DNA of 64,000 nt, from assembly GCF_027409185.1 (NCBI RefSeq), contig NC_084465.1:26763864-26827863 (forward strand), read 5' to 3'. Below are positions 38,411-46,500 of the stretch, piece by piece. Position 1 is the first letter of the stretch; every line of letters begins with the position of its first letter. The notes under the pieces were generated by a model. That model searched no databases, had not been told where the DNA came from, and was given only the letters and a program-made list of their open reading frames with translations. The DNA comes from Cynocephalus volans. Lineage: Eukaryota > Chordata > Mammalia > Dermoptera > Cynocephalidae. The position numbers were made by a program, and so were the translations under genes.

Positions 38411-41400
38411 CTCTAGAACATTATATCTGCACCCTCATCTTATAGAAAAAGAAGAATTGAAATCAAGGAGACAATAGTGATAGAACAGATTTCCTTAGAA
38501 ATCTGTTCCTTACCTGAGACCCTTCCTGGAGACCTAACTAGGTCACAGATAATTCACGAAGTAAAAGAAATTCACTTATGTTCCAGCCAGATGTCTAATG
38601 GTTGAGAAACATCTTGTCTGGGAGCCAGCGCTTTTTAGTCCTGAGTTCCGGAATCTGGGAGTAACCAGAAGCAAATCCCATCTCTGAATCTTAAATTCTT
38701 CAGTTGTTAGTGAAGAATGTGGACATACATTTTTAAAGAGTAGAGCACCTCTGGGGCTGGCCAGTTAGCTAAGCAGGTTAGAGTGCAGTGTTGTAACACT
38801 GAGGTTAAGGGTTCGGATCCCTGTATTGGCCAGCTGTCCCCTGCTCCCCTATAAAGAGTAGAGCACCACAAGCCTGCTCAGAAATGTGAACAAGGCTCTT
38901 AGGTACTGAACTTTGGTTTTGTTCTTTTTATTTTATATTTAAATTTTAGATTATGGATTTTCATATACAGATAAGTACAGAATACTTTTAAGGCACATGT
39001 GTATCTTCCATCCAGTTTAAATAAATGTTAACATTTGTCATATTTAATTCAGACTGCTCCCCAGTCTATTCCTCTCTAGAGGTAACGACTATAATGAAAT
39101 TGTTATGTATCCTTCACATGCCTATTTTTATACTTTTACTATATGCATGTGCCTGTAAATAACATATGATATTGCTCTGTTTTAAAAATGTTTATCCAAG
39201 CAGTATCATATTGTATAAATTATGTCACTGTTTCTTTCCCCAACTTTGTTTTTAGCATTTATTGATATTGAAGCATGTTGATACAGAGCAATTATTTCAA
39301 TTATGCAGTAGCCTACCACACTGATAAGCTACAGTTTATCCATTCCTTTACTAATGGGCATTTTAGGTTGTTTTCAATTTTTCACAACTATAAACAAGGT
39401 CACAATAAATATCTTTGTACATTTTCTTATGCCCAGTTGTAAGTACCTTTAGAGTGTACATCTGGGTGTAGAATTGCTGGGTAATAATATGTGTACATCT
39501 TCAACTTTACTAGATATGACCAAACTGCTTTCTAATTTTATACTCTGCTCCCACATGCCTAGCAGTGTATAAAAGTACTAATTTCTTTGCACCCTACTAA
39601 CTCCAGGCTTTTAAGTTTTGTAATATGATGATTATGAAATAATATATCATTATTTCAATTTGCTTTTCCCCACTTACTAGTGAACCTGAACATCTTTTCA
39701 CATATTTATTACCCATTTGATTTTCTCTTCTATGAAGTCCTATTCATATTCTTTGCCCGCATCTCTATTAGGTTTGTCACCTCTCTGTTCTCTCTGTACA
39801 TAAGGGTACTTCAAAAAGTTCATGGAAAGATTCAAATTAACTTTTAATTCTATTTTTCCATGAACTTTTTGAAGTACCCTTTTATATATGTATATATTCA
39901 TATTCTGAATTCTAATCCTTTGTTGGTTATTAAACTTAGTTTTCTCTTTCTCTGTCACTCATTACAAAATTTATTCCCCGTGTTTATTCATAAGGACTTC
40001 TTTAGAAATGTTTGTCTCTATTCTCTGAAAAAGCATGTCTCAAAGTGTCACTTCCATATTGTCATATATTCATATGACAGAATATTTAACTTTCACACCA
40101 TCTCCACTCAAAGCTTGTTTATTAATAACTGGCATTCATAGCATGTGTATCATGAAGGCTGCTGATGTGAGGAGATCATATTTACCCTGAGCTAAAAATC
40201 CAGAGAGAAGCAACCCAGCACTAAAAGCAGAATGGGATCACTTAGCCCAACTCACAAAGATATCCAAGCAGAGCTCCACTACGGTGGATGCAGGTGACAC
40301 ACCCAGCCTTGCTTGGCTGGCCAGTTGTCTATAGAGTTTTTCCTCAGATATTGCTGAGATTTAATAAGGGGCAGGTGTTAGGGGAAGGGGAGAAAATGGA
40401 GGTAGAGGAGATAAAGGAGAAACAGATAGAATGGGATAAAGAGAGAGTAGAAGAAGGAGGGAGGCATGCAAAGATATGGGTGACAGGAAAAGAAAGAGGA
40501 GGAATGGGAAGAAGGTGGAGGGAAAACTGAGTTTAGAGTTCACCAAAAGAAAATAAAGAAGGGTGAGCAGGAAAGAGTGATAGAATGAAAAAATGAAGAA
40601 TACCATAGCCAAGGAGAATTCACAAAAAGAAATGTGAAAGCACACAAAGATATATTTACCACTGGAGGGTGGAGAAAAAGGAATGTGGAGAACAGTCTTT
40701 GCTCAATAACCACTTGCTGAGAACAGACAAGCTGCAGGGGAGATCACAGGCCCCTTTCCTCTCCTCCTGGCCATTCTTCCACTCCTGTTGACCCACCCAC
40801 CTCATACCTGACAACTCTGCTGCGTGCTCATCTGCATCTCCATACTCAAACTCCAGAGTGGGGCAGTCCACAGAGCCCTGTAATGGGGAAATTTTTCTGT
40901 TAACTGAGGTGACTTGCGAAAAAAGATTGCCAAGGCAGGTTATACCCTCATTTCATTTTCTTCCCCTCTTGGAGACCAAGCTTAGATCAGAGAGGCAGCT
41001 AGGAGAGTCCTATCTGGGCCTTTCATCCAACAGGTACCCTCCTCAAAGCCAAAACTTGAGGCTCAGTACCAGGAGGGGCTCAGGATTCCTGTACAGAATC
41101 AAAAAGTCTGGGTAAAGGGCAGGATTGTGGACACATAAGAAAATTACAGTCTGTGCCCATGTCTAATCTACATAAGCAAAGACCACAGGAGCAGCTAGCT
41201 GATCTCTAGAAAAATGAATGGACAAAAACAAAAGAGGAGAACTAGATTCTAGCCTCGTTCTGTCATTTACCCATTGTATGATTTGCGGCAAATCTTGTGC
41301 AGTTTCTCATCTATAAAAAGAGTTTCTACAGCTTTAATATTTCACAGCTTTAGGATGGTCAAATAAGGAAGCATTTCCACTTCAAGTTGTAGTAAAGGCT

Positions 41401-43422
41401 AGATTTCCTAAAATGTATGTATAAATTTATAATCCTACTAAAAATATTTTAATTTAATCCTACCCTCTAATCTCTATAAGCATTGGAGTATTATTCTCTT
41501 CCAGTATACATTAATACATATGAATTTTTTAAATTATGAATCTCAGCTAGGTCACATATTATGTGATTTTGGACAAGTTAACCTTTCTGTGCTTCACTGT
41601 GGTATAAAAAATATATTTGGTCTTTGCCCTTGGTTCCTGGCACAGAGCTCCTAAAACCCTTAGAATTTCCTGAGTGATAGCAGTACCTGTTATTCATAAC
41701 AAGCCCTTCAACCATACCAGAATTTATGTTAATGAGGTGACTCATGGTGGGCCCTTAGAAAGTTTCAAGAGAGGGGTTGGTTCTGCCAGAAAGACCAAGC
41801 ATATGATTTGAGGGTATAAATTACAGCACTACCCCACCTCCAGGGAGGGGAGGACTAGAGACTGAATTCAGTAATGTGACCAGTGGTTTAATCATGCCTA
41901 GGTAATGCAACACCATATGAAAATCCTGAAACAACAAGGCCTGGGCAGCTTTTGGATTGGTGAGCAAATGGATGTACTAGGAAGGTGGTGCCCCAGAGAG
42001 GGCATGGAAGCTCTGCACCACCCCAGCCCCATACTTTGTTCTATGAATGTCTTCCATTTGGCTGTTCCTGAGTTGTATCCTTTATGATAAAATTGTAAGC
42101 ACAAGTACATGCTTTCCTGAGTTCTGTGAGTCATTCTAGGGAATTATCAAACCTGAAGGGGAGGTCATGGTAACCCCCTGAATTTGTAGATGGCCAAGCA
42201 GATGTGCGGATAGCCTGGGGACCCCACCTGTGGCTGGCATCTAAAGGGGAAGCAGCCTTATGTAACTGAACACTTAACTTGTAGGGTTTGAGCTAACTCT
42301 GGGTAGTTAGTGTCAGAACTGAACTGAGCTGAACTGTAGGACATCCAGTTGGTGTCAGGGAATTGTGGGAAAACGACTTGTTCAGTTTTCTTATCTGTAA
42401 AATGAGGGTAAAAATAGGACTCCCTTCATAGGGTCCTTGTAAGAAGGACTAAATGAGTTAACTTAGGAAACGCACTTAGCATACTGCCTAGCATTTGGTA
42501 GCACTATGTGGGTGCTTACTCTAGTTACAATTTTAATATTATATTATAAAGGCATTCTTCTAATATTATGACTATCACTTTAAATGGTTGTATAAATGGA
42601 TGGATATTTATTGTTTTACTTAACCAGTTCCCTATCGTTGAACATTTAAGTCATTTCTAATTTTTCTTTATCAAATGCATAAAGCTATAATACGCTTATA
42701 ATTTTTTAATATTTAGGATCTTTCCTAAGGATAGATTTTTATAAAGGGAATTAACGCACCAAACCGTATGAATATTTTAGATAGTTGTGATTTTTATTGT
42801 TATGGTTTCTTTTTTTTTTTTTTTTTTTTGTCTTTTTTTTTTGTGTGACCGGCACTTAGCCAGTGAGTGCACCGGCCACTCCTATATAGGATCCGAACCT
42901 GCGGCAGGAGTGTCACCGCGCTCCCAGCCCGGCACTCTCCCGAGTGCGCCACGGGCTCGGCCCCCGTATGAATATTTTTATGGTTCTTTGTACATGACAA
43001 GTTGTTTCCCCAAACCACTGTATCAATTTACACTGTCAGCAAGGCATATCATGTTTAAATCCACTATAGCGAAGATTTCCAAACTTTTGGATTACAGGGA
43101 CCAGTAGGAAAAAACGAAGATGGAGGGTGAGGAATGACATAGGATTGTTGGTGTTTTAGTCTGATAAGAACTTTAAAAAAAACTTTTTTTTTTATATATA
43201 TATTTCAAAAAAGAAAAGTTTAATACCCCCCAAAATGGGAAGGACAAAAATCTCAGAATAAAAAAAGTCATTAAAAATAGTGTTTTCCAAAAAATAAATA
43301 TCAGATCCTCTTACCGGCCAGCCCCCCCCCCCCCGCCCCCCAAAAAACCCAGCAAAGAAATAAAAATAAAAAGTGTTTTTCAAACTTTTTGGAAAAATAA
43401 TAAATACATTTTATATCATGTC

Positions 43423-43501
<79 letters not shown>

Positions 43502-46500
43502 AAAATTTGTTTGGTTTTTTTGGCAGCTGGCCAGTACAGGGATCTGAACCCTTCACCTTGGTGTTATAACACTGTGCTCTAACCAATTTAGTAACCAGCA
43601 AGCCCAGAACAAAAATTTAACAAAATATTTATCCTTACTGTATGTGAGGTGCTGATATTTTCTACTATTCTATTTCTTAAAAAATAATGTTGGTCCCAAT
43701 TCACAAGCTGCACCCTACAGTTTGAAAAACACTGTTTTAAATTGTATATGTCCTTTAAATTTAATATATTGAACTAAATTTTAGAAAAACTCACTTCAAT
43801 GCCCTGACTTTTTCTCATTTGCCAGACCAGTTAAAACTCTGTTAAGGACCTTGAGAACCAATAAACCGGAGATCTGCTTAAAAGAGTACTGAGGTGAATC
43901 CTTTTGTTAGGTTAAGAATTTTTATTAAGCAAACAATTATTCTCTATCTTCCTTTTTAGGTTGGGGTGTTCATACACTAAGCCATTGGGAAAGCGTAGGT
44001 CAACAGTGCCCCTATAAACACACTGATGTATGTATGAAGAAGCTCTCTTGATATGTGCCAACAGTAATTCTCTTCTAGCAATTCACTAGAAGCCCTATAG
44101 CGGAAAGAAAACCATCTCCCCTAAGGACTGTCTTCCATTGAAAAGTAAAAAGAGGGAGGGAAGGAAAAGCAGATCTGGCACCTGGGTACTGTTGGTGATA
44201 GGGGATGTACAGACAGGTAAAAAGCAACTCTCCTGATACAGTGGAAGGTGCAGGAAAACTAATCTTTCCAGCCAGCCTTTTGGCAGGCAATGAGACCAAA
44301 TAGAAATGATCACTGCAGTTGTTCATTTCCAGATATGAGGAGCGCAGCTGCAATCAGCAGGTAAACCGCAGTGCATGTGAAAAGCCGAGTCTATGGACAC
44401 TGAGCTCACTGGAAAAAGCAAAATTTTTCTTTCTTGAAGGAAGATTTGATAGGCGGAAAACAGGTCTCCTACTTCAGAAGAGAGATACGGGCAGGGACTG
44501 AAATTATTTTATTTATTTACTTGCATTATTTTATTTATTTCTCTTCTTCTTCTGTCTCCCCACCTCTACTTGAATGTTAGCTCCACAAAGGCAAAAACCT
44601 TGTCTTGTTCATTGATGTATCACTAGCACCTGAAACAGTGCCTGACATATAGAAAGGCCTCGATAACTAATTGATGAATTAATGAATGACTCATTCCCTG
44701 CCCTCCAAATTTGAGCATTAACAATGTCTCTGGAGGAAGGAGACAGGGTGCCCTAAAAGACCAGATTTGTACTGAGGCAAGGAGGGAGATGATGTGGTGG
44801 AAGTGATCCAGCAAGGCAGGAGGGCTGAATGAACTCCCCCTCCACAAGGTGGAGACTTTGGGCCAGTCTTTTCACCTCCTCCACGTCTATCTTTAATGGG
44901 ACGGGGTCCTACTCTGCCTGTATCAAAAATGGAAAGCGTAATGAAATCACTTTGGAAACTGTGGAATGGTACTGAAATGGTAAACCACGGACTGGGACAC
45001 CAAAGACCTGGCTTCTCGTACCAGCTCTGCCACTTGATGATAGTAACACAGTACTAAGAGCTACTATGCACTATCCAATTACATGCACTGTGCCTGCACT
45101 AAACATCTTATATCCAGTTATCTCATTTTGACTTTATCACAACCTTCTGAGGCAGGCAGTATTAACCCCATTTTCCAGATGAAGAAACTGGAGCTCAGAG
45201 AGTTAGTGTCAGGGACTTTTTGTCAAAAGTCACACAGAAGGGGCCGGCCCGTGGCTCATTCGGGAGAGTGTGGTGCTGATAACACCAAGGCCATAGGTTC
45301 GGATCCTATATAGGGATGGCCGGTTCGCTCACTGGCTGAGCGTGGTGCTGATAACACCAAGTCAAGGGTTAAGATCCCCTTATTGGTCATCTTTAAAAAA
45401 AAAAAAAAAGTCACAGAATAGTAAGTGGTGGGGCTGAGATTCAAGACCTGGTCTGACTGACCCCAAAGCTTGGTGTTCGGCCACTCACTATGCCAGATGT
45501 CTGATCTTGGGCAAGTTACTTCTGTCTCTTTGACCTCTGTTAAATGAAAGGGCTGGACCAAATGAGCTCTGCAGACCCTTCCACATCTGACATTTTGTGG
45601 TCTATTCTCCCGAACCCGGCTCAGATCCAATCCTGCTCTTGGCTAGTTGATGGAAACTGGGGGGATGAAGGTGCGGGGGTGTGATAATAATTCAGTCTTT
45701 TCATCTTCCCAATTAGGATTTCTTTTTTTCTCAGAAGAGGAGGAAGAGGCTCAGACATTCATACCCCTATCTGTGGGTTTGTACCCTGGGACAGTTCCAT
45801 CCAAATAGCCACTCCTGTACTGCCCCTGCCTGAATTCTGTCTCATTTAACCCTTTACACAGGTAGGGGCCCGACTTCCGCGGAAGGCGTTTCCTAAACGC
45901 CACGTGGGGGGGAGGACAGGGAAGGGGTATAGCCGAAGTCGCGCGGCCAGTCTGGTCTCCCAGGGGCGCGCCGCAGGCAGCCCGGGAGCGGAAGGGCGGC
46001 TGCCCGCCTCGCCAACCCTTCTCTGCCGCGGCTCAGCTCTGCCTCCCACCTCTCAGGCCAGTCACTTAATCTCTCCGCGCCTGTTCCTTTCTCTGCAAAC
46101 TGGGACCTGAATTCCTGCCTCAGGGGGCTGCAGCGATTAAGTGAGATACATATTCGGGAAGTGTCTGGTACGCTCGGTACCGCACTACACCTTCGCTACC
46201 CCGGGGAGAGGACAGAGGGCTGGAAAGCTGCCGACCCGCGGCAGGAGACGTGCGGCGAAGGGTCGAGGCTGCAGAGACCAGAGTTCAGCTGCAGGCGCCG
46301 CTCCTGTGGGCGGCGCGGGGCGCGCCGGGGGTCTACCGGGCCGAGGCCGAATCACCTCAGCCTAATCGCCTCAGCCGCTGCTTCCCGCCCGCCGGCGTCT
46401 CCCGGCCCCAAACGAAGCTCTCCGGACTCCTCACCTCCGACTCCCGCCGCTGACTTCGGAATGCTTCCCGGCCTTTGGGCGCCGCCTGCTTCCCCTTGCT

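Larger units (their letters stand above)
40878..46434 (-). other. STRIP2: STRIP2 intron 1
   Basis: About 5.6 kb with the LTR, MIR, L2, SINE and microsatellite entries above. The last ~570 bp belong to the CpG island. 43640-44500 shows nothing recognised. Confidence 0.5.

Noticed and set aside
43301-43582. ORFs made of Thr-His or Cys-Val repeats
   Set aside because: Direct translation of the (CA)n microsatellite.
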